From the NCBI GenBank assembly GCA_902465155.1, contig CABQLY010000003.1:62001-126000 (forward strand): 64,000 nucleotides of DNA, read 5' to 3'. Below the pieces are notes generated by a model that was not told where the DNA came from, searched no databases, and saw nothing but the letters and a program-made list of their open reading frames with translations. This document shows positions 8,074 through 15,384 of the stretch, piece after piece. This DNA comes from an uncultured Oscillospiraceae bacterium (GTDB lineage Bacteria; Bacillota; Clostridia; Oscillospirales; Acutalibacteraceae). The translations under genes were made by a program, and so were the position numbers. Numbering within the stretch: position 1 is the stretch's first letter; every line of letters begins with the position of its first letter.

Positions 8074-8790
8074 ATGAAAAGACTACACAAAACATTTGCG
8101 TTTTTGGGGCCGGTGCTGTGCGCGGTATTTTTGGCCTTTACGGTAACGGTTGGCGCGGTAGAGGGGGATGTTAGCCACAGCGGTTCCTCCTCCGGCTCCG
8201 GCAATCCGTCCGAAATTGGCTCCTCCTCGTCTGCCGATACCCCGAACGAGTCGGAAACCGGCAGCCACCACAGCAGCACCGAGGGGCAAAGCTCCTCGAA
8301 AACCTCCAGCCAATTAGTTAGCAGCATTAACGGGCAAACCACCGTTTCGCAGGCTTCCTCCTCTAAAAAAAGCAATACCGGCACTGTAACCTCGCAGTCG
8401 GCTGCCAGCCAAAAAAGCAATACGGGCGGCACTATTAGCGATTCGGTAAACAACGCAGGTTGGGGCTCTAATGCGGCCGAAACTTCGTCGGCAACACAGT
8501 CGGTTGGTATGGCGGGGGATACTGCCACGGGCAAAAAAATGTTTAACTTAGCCAAGCTGATTTGGATTATTATTTGGATTCCGATTGCCTTGATCATTGC
8601 TTCGGTTGCGGCGCTGATCCATGTAAACAAAAAGTCCTTTTTAAACGAGCCGGAAAATGCCGCGGCTAAAAAGGGCGGCCACGGCGGGAGTAAGGCCGCA
8701 GGCGGCAGCCACACCTACAAAGCGGGCAGCCGCAAACCGGCCCCGCGCAAAAAACCGGCTAAAAAGAACATTTACCGCCCGCACGATTAA
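8074..8790 (+). CDS. Ser-rich secreted/membrane-anchored protein, function unknown
   Basis: The product (238 residues) starts at the ATG at 8074, preceded by CAGGAG. It has an N-terminal signal-like hydrophobic segment (about 10-28), a low-complexity extracellular region of Ser, Gly, Thr and Gln (about 30-155), a transmembrane helix (about 165-190, WIIIWIPIALIIASVAAL) and a strongly basic cytoplasmic tail rich in Lys, Arg, Gly and His (about 195-238). This N-out/C-in plan with a Ser-rich stalk recalls small cell-surface proteins of Clostridia, but I recognise no family. It sits 26 bp after proS and 35 bp before rsmD in the same orientation. Confidence 0.75.
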   Translation: MKRLHKTFAFLGPVLCAVFLAFTVTVGAVEGDVSHSGSSSGSGNPSEIGSSSSADTPNESETGSHHSSTEGQSSSKTSSQLVSSINGQTTVSQASSSKKSNTGTVTSQSAASQKSNTGGTISDSVNNAGWGSNAAETSSATQSVGMAGDTATGKKMFNLAKLIWIIIWIPIALIIASVAALIHVNKKSFLNEPENAAAKKGGHGGSKAAGGSHTYKAGSRKPAPRKKPAKKNIYRPHD

Positions 8791-8825
8791 TTTTACAATT
8801 TTTACGATTTTTAAAGGAGAAAGCT

Positions 8826-9377
8826 ATGCGCGTTATTACCGGCTTAGCCAAGGGTAAGCGGCTAAACACTTTGGAGGGCAATGATGTTCGCCCAACGCCC
8901 GAACGGGTAAAAGAGGCCGTTTTCAGCGCCATTCAATTTGAGCTGGAGGGCCGCAGCTTTTTAGATCTATTTGCCGGTTCCGGCCAAATGGGCATAGAGG
9001 CGCTTAGCCGCGGCGCGGCGTTTTGCCTGTTTTCCGACGCCAACCCCGAGGCCGCCGAAATGGTGCGTGCCAATTTGGCGCACACCGGTTTTACCGAGCA
9101 GGCCAAGGTAATACGGGGCGATTACGCCGCCGTGTTGGCCGGGCTGGACCGCACCTTTGATTTTATTTTTTTAGACCCGCCGTACGCCGCCGGGCTACTG
9201 CCAAAAGCAGCCGAGCTTTGCGAGAGGGTGCTTTCATTGGTTGGGGTGTTGATTTGCGAGCACCCAAAAGAGCAGCAGCTGCCAAACACTATTGGCAGCC
9301 TGCAGCGGGTAAAGCTTTACAAGCACGGCAGGGTGCATTTTTCACTTTACAAAAGGGAAGGGAACGAGCTTGAATAA
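8826..9377 (+). CDS. rsmD: 16S rRNA (guanine(966)-N2)-methyltransferase RsmD
   Basis: Methylates G966 of 16S rRNA with S-adenosylmethionine. The 183 residues show the start MRVITGLAKGKRL, the conserved VRPTPERVKEAVFSAI, the SAM-binding DLFAGSGQMGIEALSRGA (about 47-64) and the N6/N2-methyltransferase signature LDPPY (about 116-120). AAAGGAG precedes the ATG. Its 3' end overlaps coaD by 8 bp, the usual rsmD-coaD arrangement in Firmicutes. Confidence 0.95.
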   Translation: MRVITGLAKGKRLNTLEGNDVRPTPERVKEAVFSAIQFELEGRSFLDLFAGSGQMGIEALSRGAAFCLFSDANPEAAEMVRANLAHTGFTEQAKVIRGDYAAVLAGLDRTFDFIFLDPPYAAGLLPKAAELCERVLSLVGVLICEHPKEQQLPNTIGSLQRVKLYKHGRVHFSLYKREGNELE

Positions 9378-9861
9378 CATTATTGCTGTTTGCCCCGGCA
9401 GCTTTGACCCTGTTACTGTAGGGCATATTGATATTATTCACCGTGCGGCTTCTATGTTTGCCAAAGTGGTGGTAGTGGTAATGAAAAACACGGCAAAATC
9501 CCCCCTTTTTACGGCCGAGGAGCGCGCCCAAATGATACGGGAATCCACTACCGACCTGCCGAATGTAACGGTAGATGTGTTTGACGGGCTGTTGGCCGAT
9601 TACACCAAGGCCATTGGCGCCGGCGCCATTGTTAAGGGGCTGCGCGCTATGTCGGATTTTGAATACGAATTCCAAATGGCGCTTACCAACAAAAAGCTAA
9701 ACCCCAACACCGAAACCGTATTTTTTACTACTAAGGCAGAATATATGTACTTAAGCTCCAGCATGGTAAAGCAGGTTGGCAGCTTTGGCGGAGATATATC
9801 GGATTTTGTTCCGGAAAGTATTCACCAAAAAGTAATTGAACGCTTAGAAAGGAAGTTGTAA
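9370..9861 (+). CDS. coaD: Phosphopantetheine adenylyltransferase
   Basis: Fourth step of coenzyme A synthesis, transferring AMP from ATP to 4'-phosphopantetheine. The 163-residue protein has the nucleotidyltransferase signature CPGSFDPVTVGHIDI with the TxGH motif (H19), VKGLRAMSDFEYEFQMA and the C-terminal YLSSSMVKQVGSFGGDISDFVP that corresponds to the ISSTxVR motif. The start is a TTG at 9370 inside the end of rsmD, with AGGGAAGGG just upstream. Translational coupling to rsmD is likely. Confidence 0.96.
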   Translation: MNNIIAVCPGSFDPVTVGHIDIIHRAASMFAKVVVVVMKNTAKSPLFTAEERAQMIRESTTDLPNVTVDVFDGLLADYTKAIGAGAIVKGLRAMSDFEYEFQMALTNKKLNPNTETVFFTTKAEYMYLSSSMVKQVGSFGGDISDFVPESIHQKVIERLERKL

Positions 9862-9863
9862 AA

Positions 9864-10322
9864 ATGAGTATTGAAGAAATGTTAGAGCAAATTGACGAGG
9901 TGCTGGACGGTGGCATGAAGCTGCCCGGCAAACGCACCATGATTGACGCCGAAAAGGTGCGCGCGCTGGTAGATGAGCTGCGCCTGAATATGCCAAGCGA
10001 GATTAAGCAGGCACGCGGCATTGTTGCTGACCGGGCCGATATTATTACCAAAGCCAAGGTAGAGGCCGACGGCATTGTTCGCACCGCCGAGGAAAAGGCT
10101 AACGCCTTAGTAGCCCAGCAGGAAATTACCAAATTAGCGCAGGAAAAAGCCGCCGAAATTATTTCGGCCGCCCAAACCAAAAGCCGCGAAATGCGCAAAG
10201 CCGCGCAGGATTTTGTAGACGAAATTATGCGCCGCGCCGACGATGGCTTAACCGCCAATTTGGCTGAGGTTCGCAAAACCCGCGCCGCCTTAAAGCAGCA
10301 ATCCCCGCAGGTTAGCAAATAA
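9864..10322 (+). CDS. Coiled-coil protein, V-ATPase subunit H-like annotation group
   Basis: A 152-residue, charged, almost entirely helical protein (EKVRALVDELRL, AEEKANALVAQQEIT, KAAEIISAAQTKSREMRKA) with no signal or membrane segment. It begins 2 bp after the coaD stop with AGGAAG upstream, so it is part of the same transcript. Proteins of this type following coaD in Clostridia are often labelled ATPase or V-type H+-ATPase subunit H because of the heptad pattern; no ATP-binding motif is visible here, so that name should not be taken as function. A role as a structural or division-associated coiled coil is a guess. Confidence 0.75.
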   Translation: MSIEEMLEQIDEVLDGGMKLPGKRTMIDAEKVRALVDELRLNMPSEIKQARGIVADRADIITKAKVEADGIVRTAEEKANALVAQQEITKLAQEKAAEIISAAQTKSREMRKAAQDFVDEIMRRADDGLTANLAEVRKTRAALKQQSPQVSK

Positions 10323-10358
10323 AGCGCGCGGTTATTCTGCTTTATTTTAAAAGGTACA

Positions 10359-10389
10359 AAGGCCCCGCAGCATTTTGCTGCGGGGCCTT
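10359..10389 (+). terminator. Terminator of the proS-coaD transcript
   Basis: Perfect 14-bp stem (10359-10372 and 10376-10389, AAGGCCCCGCAGCA and its complement) with a 3-nt loop, 37 bp after the last stop codon. There is no clear T-run, but the stem is very strong. Confidence 0.75.
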
Positions 10390-10667
10390 GCGCGTTTACG
10401 GCGCTTGCATTTTTAAAGCTTTTGCGGGTATACCGTTTTGGTGCGTTCGCGGCTGCAGCATTGGCTTTTGTAAGCCTTAAAAAGGCGGCCGGCTGCCCAA
10501 TAAAACACCGTAAACAGGCAGGTACCTAAGCGGTAAACGCAAAATTTTTGTAAAGCAAACAGCTGCCAACCGTTTTGCCCTTTGGCCGGCAAACGCTTTA
10601 GCGCTTAAAACCCAAAACAAAGCGGGCAAAGCAAGGCTCTGCCCACCGGCCGTTTTAGGGGTAAGGT
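10390..10667. other. Spacer without recognisable features
   Basis: Lies between convergent genes after the terminator. GC-rich and rich in CGGC/GGCAAA words; I see no ORF with family features, no promoter and no RNA gene. Confidence 0.5.
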
Positions 10668-11189
10668 TTATTCCTGCTCTTTTAAAAGGGCGGTTACAAT
10701 TTCGCCGTAGTACATTTCGTGGTAGTCATTTTGCGGGTAAACCGTGGCCGGAATTTCTTTACCGGCGGGGGTAAAGAAATTTGGCTTTAGCGGCTGCGTG
10801 TAAAGCTTTTTGCAAATTAAAACCAACCGCGCCTCGGCAAAGTAGGGGGCGCCGGTTTCGGCGTCAAAAACCGGGGTTAGCCCGGCAGCCTGCGGTTTGT
10901 TAACCTGCCTGCCGGATTGCTTGCCGCAAACGGCGTGAATTTTTTTGTTTTCCCCGTAAAAGGAAAGGGTAAAGTATTCGTTTTGGTCTACAAATTGCTT
11001 GGTGTAGCGCTGGGGGCGAATGGCGGCAATGGCGCAGTGCTTGCCCCACATTTCCCCAACAAAGCCCCAGCTGGCCGTCATGGTGTTAAAGCCGTCGGTA
11101 GTCCCCGCGGTAACCAACATCCACTCGCTGCCAATGGCGTTAATAAAATTCTCCTGCAATTCGGCAACATTTTTTTTGGTGAATTTCAT
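10668..11189 (-). CDS. Flavin reductase-like (flavoredoxin family) protein
   Basis: A 173-residue FMN-binding split-barrel protein of the flavin reductase/flavoredoxin (DIM6/NTAB) group. Supporting segments are VTAGTTDGFNTMTASWGFVGEMWGK near the N-terminus, which contacts FMN in the family, then AAIRPQRYT, and EYFTLSFYGE. Such proteins bind FMN and transfer electrons in anaerobes; the physiological partner is unknown. The ATG at 11189 is preceded by a perfect AGGAGG, so the longer upstream extension is rejected. It is transcribed alone, away from the long spacer before serC. Confidence 0.88.
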   Translation of the reverse strand: MKFTKKNVAELQENFINAIGSEWMLVTAGTTDGFNTMTASWGFVGEMWGKHCAIAAIRPQRYTKQFVDQNEYFTLSFYGENKKIHAVCGKQSGRQVNKPQAAGLTPVFDAETGAPYFAEARLVLICKKLYTQPLKPNFFTPAGKEIPATVYPQNDYHEMYYGEIVTALLKEQE

Positions 11190-11343
11190 GCTAAAAACCT
11201 CCTGCGTTAATAGTATTATTCTATGCAAAAACAGGGCCGCTTAAAACCGTGCAATTGGCACAACCCTAACCTACTAACAGGGTAGCACAGCGGCAAAAGG
11301 GTTTCAAGCAAATTTTGTAAACAATTTGGCGCGGTTTTGGGGC
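11190..11343. other. Start of the 886-bp spacer between the flavin reductase gene and serC
   Basis: Contains the upstream region of the leftward flavin reductase gene; no clear -35/-10 pair was found. The rest of the spacer (to 12075) holds the two repeat blocks, an intervening stretch (11475-11651) with no gene, the Rex-like operators and the serC promoter, listed separately. Overlapping open frames here follow the repeats and are not convincing genes. Confidence 0.5.
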
Positions 11344-11474
11344 AAGCCCCTTTTTTTACGGCCTGCCGCGCTAAGAAAGGTTTGGGCTTGCCGCGCAAAG
11401 TATATTTTACTGCCCGTCGCACAAAGCAAATTTTTTGTCCTGCTGTGCTGAGTGAATTTTTCGGCCAACCACGC
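11344..11474. repeat. First block of degenerate ~26-bp tandem repeats
   Basis: Units at about 11344-11371, 11372-11396, 11397-11422, 11423-11448 and 11449-11474 share the pattern (T/A)AAG(A/T)AAA-T-rich core-GCC-N4-CGC. The block is followed by TTGGCGCTGCCTGCCGG and a tail ending ACGACCTTTG. Confidence 0.8.
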
Positions 11475-11651
11475 TAAAGGGGGGTTGGCGCTGCCTGCCG
11501 GCAAAAGCAAAACGACCTTTGCCCGCGCTAAGCCCCAACGCCTTGCCGGCGGCAAATTAAAGGTGCTGCCAAAAATTTAAAAAAACCACTGCCTTTACAG
11601 CCTAAAAGCGTTTTCGGCCGCCTAACCCCAAAAAACAGCTGCCAGCCGTTT

Positions 11652-11779
11652 TAAGAAAATTTTGCTGCCAGCTATGCTAAGAAAAGTTTTGGCTGGCCGT
11701 GCAAAGTGAATTTTACTGTCCACTGCGCCAAGAAAAGTTTTTGGCCATCCGCACAAAGTAAATGTTTTTTTCGCCACAC
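11652..11779. repeat. Second block of degenerate ~26-bp tandem repeats
   Basis: Five units of 25-26 bp start at 11652, 11678, 11703, 11729 and 11755 with the same consensus as the block 300 bp upstream. The following flank TTGCGCTGCCTGCCGG and ACGGCCTTTG matches the flank of the first block, showing that unit array plus flank was duplicated as one segment and then diverged. Confidence 0.85.
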
Positions 11780-11885
11780 TAAAAGCGGCTTGCGCTGCCT
11801 GCCGGTAAAAAACAAACGGCCTTTGCACCGCAACCAACCGCTTTCCCGCAAGCAAACAAAACCAGACACTTTCACTTTGCCTTAA

Positions 11886-11903
11886 TTGTTAATTATTTAA
11901 CAA
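11886..11903. promoter_or_regulatory. Rex-type operator 1 upstream of serC
   Basis: TTGTTAATTATTTAACAA is an 18/18 match to the Rex consensus TTGTTAA-N4-TTAACAA recognised by the NADH/NAD+-sensing repressor Rex of Gram-positive bacteria. It lies 70 bp upstream of the serC -35 element. No rex gene is in the window, so assignment is by motif. Confidence 0.8.
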
Positions 11904-11949
11904 ACTTTAAGAGATTTTTAAGCCGAAAACGCAATTTTCTGCAAAAATT

Positions 11950-11967
11950 TTGTTATTATTTTAACAA
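11950..11967. promoter_or_regulatory. Rex-type operator 2 adjacent to the serC promoter
   Basis: TTGTTATTATTTTAACAA matches the Rex consensus at all but one arm position. It ends 5 bp before the serC -35 box, and its centre is 64 bp (about six helical turns) from operator 1, so a looped or paired repressor complex is geometrically possible. Confidence 0.78.
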
Positions 11968-11972
11968 ACCTA

Positions 11973-12001
11973 TTGACAAACGGCCCGAATGCGAATATAA
12001 T
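11973..12001 (+). promoter_or_regulatory. Consensus sigma-A promoter of serC-serA-vanY
   Basis: TTGACA (11973-11978) and TATAAT (11996-12001), both perfect, 17-bp spacer. Confidence 0.9.
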
Positions 12002-12012
12002 AGAACAGTACC

Positions 12013-12046
12013 GCGGCCAAGGGTTGCACCGCAGCGCTTTGGCCGC
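12013..12046 (+). promoter_or_regulatory. Hairpin in the serC leader
   Basis: GCGGCCAA (12013-12020) pairs with TTGGCCGC (12039-12046) in the 5' untranslated region, 29 bp before the start codon. It lacks a T-run, so it is more likely an mRNA-stabilising or protein-binding structure than a terminator. Confidence 0.5.
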
Positions 12047-12075
12047 ACTTTACTATATTTTTGGAGGAATTACGA

Positions 12076-13161
12076 ATGTCCAGAGTTTATAACTTTAGCG
12101 CAGGCCCCTCTATGTTACCGTTAGAGGTTTTGCAGGAGGCCGCAAACGAAATGTGCGAATACGGCCAAACCGGCCAATCGGTTATGGAAATGTCGCACCG
12201 CTCGAAAGAGTACCAAGCCATTATTGACGAGGCCGAGGCCGACCTGCGTGATTTAATGCAGATTCCCGACAATTACAAGGTGCTGTTTTTGCAGGGCGGC
12301 GCTTCTTCGCAATTTTGCATGGTTCCAATGAACCTTATGACCCAAAACGGCAAGGCCGATTACATTATTACCGGCCAGTGGGCCAAAAAGGCGTTTAAAG
12401 AGGCCTCCCGCTACGGCGATTGCAAAGCCATTGCCTCCAGCGAGGATAAAACCTTTACCTACATCCCCAAGGTTACGGCGGCCGATGTTCGGCCGGACGC
12501 CGACTATGTGCATATTTGCATGAACAACACCATTTACGGCACCAAATATCATCAGCTGCCCGAAACCGGTAAGGTTCCGCTGGTGGCCGATATTTCCAGC
12601 TGCATTATGTCGGAGCCGATTGATGTAAGCAAATTTGCGCTGCTTTACGCCGGCGCACAAAAAAACCTGGCCCCGGCCGGTTTAACGGTTGTTATTGTGC
12701 GGGAGGATTTAATTGGTCACGCCATGGAATTAACCCCCACCATGTTTAACTACCAAATTCATGCCGATAACGGCTCTATGTTTAACACGCCGCCCTGCTA
12801 CACCATTTACATTGCCGGCAAGGTAATGAAGTGGGTGAAAAAAACCTTTGGTAATTTAGAAAATTTAAAAGCGCATAATGAGAAAAAAGCCGCTATTCTG
12901 TACAATTTTTTAGACCAAAGCAAGCTGTTTAAGGGCACCGTAGTGCCGGAGGACCGCTCTTTAATGAATGTGCCGTTTGTTACCGGCGACACCGATTTAG
13001 ACGCCGAGTTTGTTGCCGCAGCCAAAAAGGCCGGCTTTGTAAACATTAAAGGCCACCGCACCGTTGGCGGTATGCGCGCCTCAATTTACAACGCCATGCC
13101 AATGGAGGGCGTTGAAAAGCTGGTTGCCTTTATGGCTGAGTTTGAAAAAGAGCATCAATAA
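12076..13161 (+). CDS. serC: Phosphoserine aminotransferase
   Basis: PLP-dependent transamination of 3-phosphohydroxypyruvate to phosphoserine in serine synthesis. The 361-residue protein opens with the family-typical VYNFSAGPSMLPLEVL and has the phosphate/PLP loop GGASSQF (about 74-80) and the PLP lysine in YAGAQKNLAPAG (K196), with a conserved C-terminus (GGMRASIYNAMP). The ATG at 12076 follows GGAGG; the upstream in-frame TTG is rejected. It heads a three-gene operon with serA and a carboxypeptidase gene. Two Rex-like sites in front suggest redox control, plausible because the pathway's first step produces NADH. Confidence 0.97.
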   Translation: MSRVYNFSAGPSMLPLEVLQEAANEMCEYGQTGQSVMEMSHRSKEYQAIIDEAEADLRDLMQIPDNYKVLFLQGGASSQFCMVPMNLMTQNGKADYIITGQWAKKAFKEASRYGDCKAIASSEDKTFTYIPKVTAADVRPDADYVHICMNNTIYGTKYHQLPETGKVPLVADISSCIMSEPIDVSKFALLYAGAQKNLAPAGLTVVIVREDLIGHAMELTPTMFNYQIHADNGSMFNTPPCYTIYIAGKVMKWVKKTFGNLENLKAHNEKKAAILYNFLDQSKLFKGTVVPEDRSLMNVPFVTGDTDLDAEFVAAAKKAGFVNIKGHRTVGGMRASIYNAMPMEGVEKLVAFMAEFEKEHQ

Positions 13162-13182
13162 GCTTTATTGGGGGTACTTAAA

Positions 13183-14343
13183 ATGAATATTAAAACCTAT
13201 AACAAAATTAGTGCCGCCGGGCTAAACCGCCTGGCAGCTAAGGGCTACGCCTACGGCGACGAGGTTGAAAACCCGGTTGGGGCCATTGTTCGTTCGGCCT
13301 CACTGCACGAAACCGAATTTCCAAATTCGCTGTTAGCAATTGCCCGCGCCGGTGCCGGCACCAACAATATTCCAATTGACCGCTGCAGCGAGCAGGGCAT
13401 TGTTGTTTTTAACACGCCGGGCGCCAACGCCAACGCGGTTAAAGAGCTGGTAATTGCCGGGCTGCTAATTGCCTCCCGCCGCATTGTACCCGCTATTGAG
13501 TGGGCCAAAGGGCTAAAGGGCAACGGCGAAGCGGTTGGCAAAATGGTTGAAAAGGGTAAAAGCGCCTTTGCCGGGCCGGAAATTAGCGGTAAAAGCATTG
13601 GTGTTATTGGCCTGGGCGCCATTGGCGTTCGGGTGGCAAACGCCGCCAACCACCTTGGCATGAAGGTTTACGGCTACGACCCGTACCTTTCGGTAAACGC
13701 GGCCTGGAACCTTACCCACAACGCCATTCACGCCATAGATATTAAAGAAATTTTTGAAAACTGCGATTATATTACCATTCATGTTCCGCTAACCCCCGAA
13801 ACCAAGGGCTTTATTAACGCCGAGACCATTGCCACCATGCGTGACGGTGTGCGCATTTTAAACTTTGCCCGCGGCGATTTGGTTAATTCTACCGACATTT
13901 TAGCTGCTTTGGAAAACGGCAAGGTAGCCGCCTATGTAACCGACTTCCCGAACGATGAAATTTTAGGGCACGACGGCGTTATTGCCATTCCGCACTTAGG
14001 GGCCTCTACGCCGGAGTCGGAGGATAACTGCGCCGGCATGGCCGCCGACGAGCTGACCGATTATATTGAAAACGGCAACATTACCAATTCGGTAAACCTG
14101 CCGAATACCGCCATGGCGCGCAGCGGCGAAAAGCGCATTTGCATTATCCACAAAAATGTGCCCACCATGATTACCAAAATTACACAGGTGCTGGCCGCTA
14201 AGGGTGTGAACATTGAAAATATGTTAAACACCTCTAAAAAGCAGTACGCCTACACTTTGTTAGATGTTACCGGAGATATTACCGACGATATTGCAAACGA
14301 AATTGCCGCGTTGGATGATATTATTCGCGTGCGGGTTATTTAA
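13183..14343 (+). CDS. serA: D-3-phosphoglycerate dehydrogenase with ACT domain
   Basis: NAD-dependent oxidation of 3-phosphoglycerate, the first step of serine synthesis. The 386 residues comprise the split substrate domain, a Rossmann NAD domain with VIGLGAIGVRVANA (GXGXXG at about 143-148), the catalytic Arg in LNFARGD and His in IPHLGASTPE, and a C-terminal ACT domain (about 312-386, RICIIHKNVPTMITKITQVL) that in relatives binds serine for feedback inhibition. It is the short form without the intervening ASB domain. The ATG at 13183 follows GGGGG; it begins 21 bp after serC, forming an operon. Confidence 0.96.
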   Translation: MNIKTYNKISAAGLNRLAAKGYAYGDEVENPVGAIVRSASLHETEFPNSLLAIARAGAGTNNIPIDRCSEQGIVVFNTPGANANAVKELVIAGLLIASRRIVPAIEWAKGLKGNGEAVGKMVEKGKSAFAGPEISGKSIGVIGLGAIGVRVANAANHLGMKVYGYDPYLSVNAAWNLTHNAIHAIDIKEIFENCDYITIHVPLTPETKGFINAETIATMRDGVRILNFARGDLVNSTDILAALENGKVAAYVTDFPNDEILGHDGVIAIPHLGASTPESEDNCAGMAADELTDYIENGNITNSVNLPNTAMARSGEKRICIIHKNVPTMITKITQVLAAKGVNIENMLNTSKKQYAYTLLDVTGDITDDIANEIAALDDIIRVRVI

Positions 14344-14345
14344 GT

Positions 14346-15269
14346 ATGGCAAGGTATCGTTCTGCGGCCGTCATTTCACGGTACGAAAAGCTCATTCGCG
14401 TGTTAGGCGTTGCGGTAATTGTGCTGCTTGTTGCCTGCATTACCCTAACGGTTTTGTGGCGCAGTGCCGCAAAAAAGGCCAAGGGCACCGCTTCGGTGGG
14501 GGAGACCTCCTCCCTTAGCGTTGTTTCGGTTGATTCTTCGCAGGAAAGCATTGCTGCCGAGGTGGTTTCTTCCTCCTCCCAGGCGGGGTCGGCTGCGGCA
14601 AGCTCCGCCCCCAAAAGCTCTGCCGCCGCGGCCTCCTCTAAAATAGTAAGCAGCAGCAAAACCGTTCCGGCCTCGGGCCAGCTGGGGCAGTGGAATTTAA
14701 AATTGGTAAACCGGCAAAATTTGCTGGAAAACAACACCAACATTCAAACCGCTAAAATTGAGGCACGGTTTGCCCGCGATGTTGGCATGAAGTACGACGC
14801 CCGCGCCGTAAGCTATTTAAACGCCATGTGCGCCGCGGCAGAAAAGGACGGCGTTTCGCTGCTGGTAATTTCCAGCTTTCGGTTACACTCCCGGCAGGTT
14901 ACCCTGTTTCAAAACCAGTTAAAAAAGGTTAAGGCCAATAATCCGCAGCTTTCCGAGCAGGCGGCTATAGATAAAGCCGCAACCGTTGTGGCCTACCCCG
15001 GCAGCAGCGAGCACGAGCTGGGGCTGGCGGTAGATTTTAACTCGGTGGAGGAAACCTTTGAAAACACCAAGCAGTTTGCCTGGCTGCAGGCTCACGCGGC
15101 CGAATACGGCTTTGTAATGCGCTACCCAAAATCTAAACAAAGCTTAACCGGCGTTATTTACGAGCCGTGGCATTACCGCTATGTGGGTAAGGATCACGCC
15201 GCTAAAATGAACCAGCTTGGCTATTGTTTAGAGGAATATGTAACCTATTTAAAACAGCAAACAAAATAA
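14346..15269 (+). CDS. VanY/DacY-type D-alanyl-D-alanine carboxypeptidase
   Basis: Zinc metallopeptidase that trims the terminal D-Ala from peptidoglycan stems. The 307-residue protein has a cytoplasmic N-terminus, one membrane anchor (about 18-38), a Ser/Ala-rich stalk (about 45-112) and an extracellular catalytic domain (about 130-300) with the zinc motif SSEHELGLAVD (H223, D230) and the second His in EPWHYRYVG (H276). It begins 2 bp after serA with no evident Shine-Dalgarno sequence, so translation probably relies on coupling to serA. Placement of a cell-wall gene in a serine operon is unusual but has no obvious mechanistic link. Confidence 0.92.
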   Translation: MARYRSAAVISRYEKLIRVLGVAVIVLLVACITLTVLWRSAAKKAKGTASVGETSSLSVVSVDSSQESIAAEVVSSSSQAGSAAASSAPKSSAAAASSKIVSSSKTVPASGQLGQWNLKLVNRQNLLENNTNIQTAKIEARFARDVGMKYDARAVSYLNAMCAAAEKDGVSLLVISSFRLHSRQVTLFQNQLKKVKANNPQLSEQAAIDKAATVVAYPGSSEHELGLAVDFNSVEETFENTKQFAWLQAHAAEYGFVMRYPKSKQSLTGVIYEPWHYRYVGKDHAAKMNQLGYCLEEYVTYLKQQTK

Positions 15270-15270
15270 A

Positions 15271-15316
15271 CAAACCCCGAGGCTACCGTAATAGGGCAAC
15301 CTCGGGGTTGTTTTTG
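15271..15316 (+). terminator. Terminator of serC-serA-vanY
   Basis: AACCCCGAGG (15273-15282) pairs with CCTCGGGGTT (15300-15309), followed by GTTTTTGC. Confidence 0.85.
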
Positions 15317-15384
15317 CTTTCATAGGGGTCTTATTTTAATAAACGGGGCAGGGGCCTTGCTTTTAGCTAAAAGGGTAGAGGGGG

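Noticed and set aside
11216..11875. Leftward open frames in the spacer before serC with peptide repeats
   Set aside because: They follow the 26-bp DNA repeats, shift frame between units and have no start signals, so they are by-products of the repeat.
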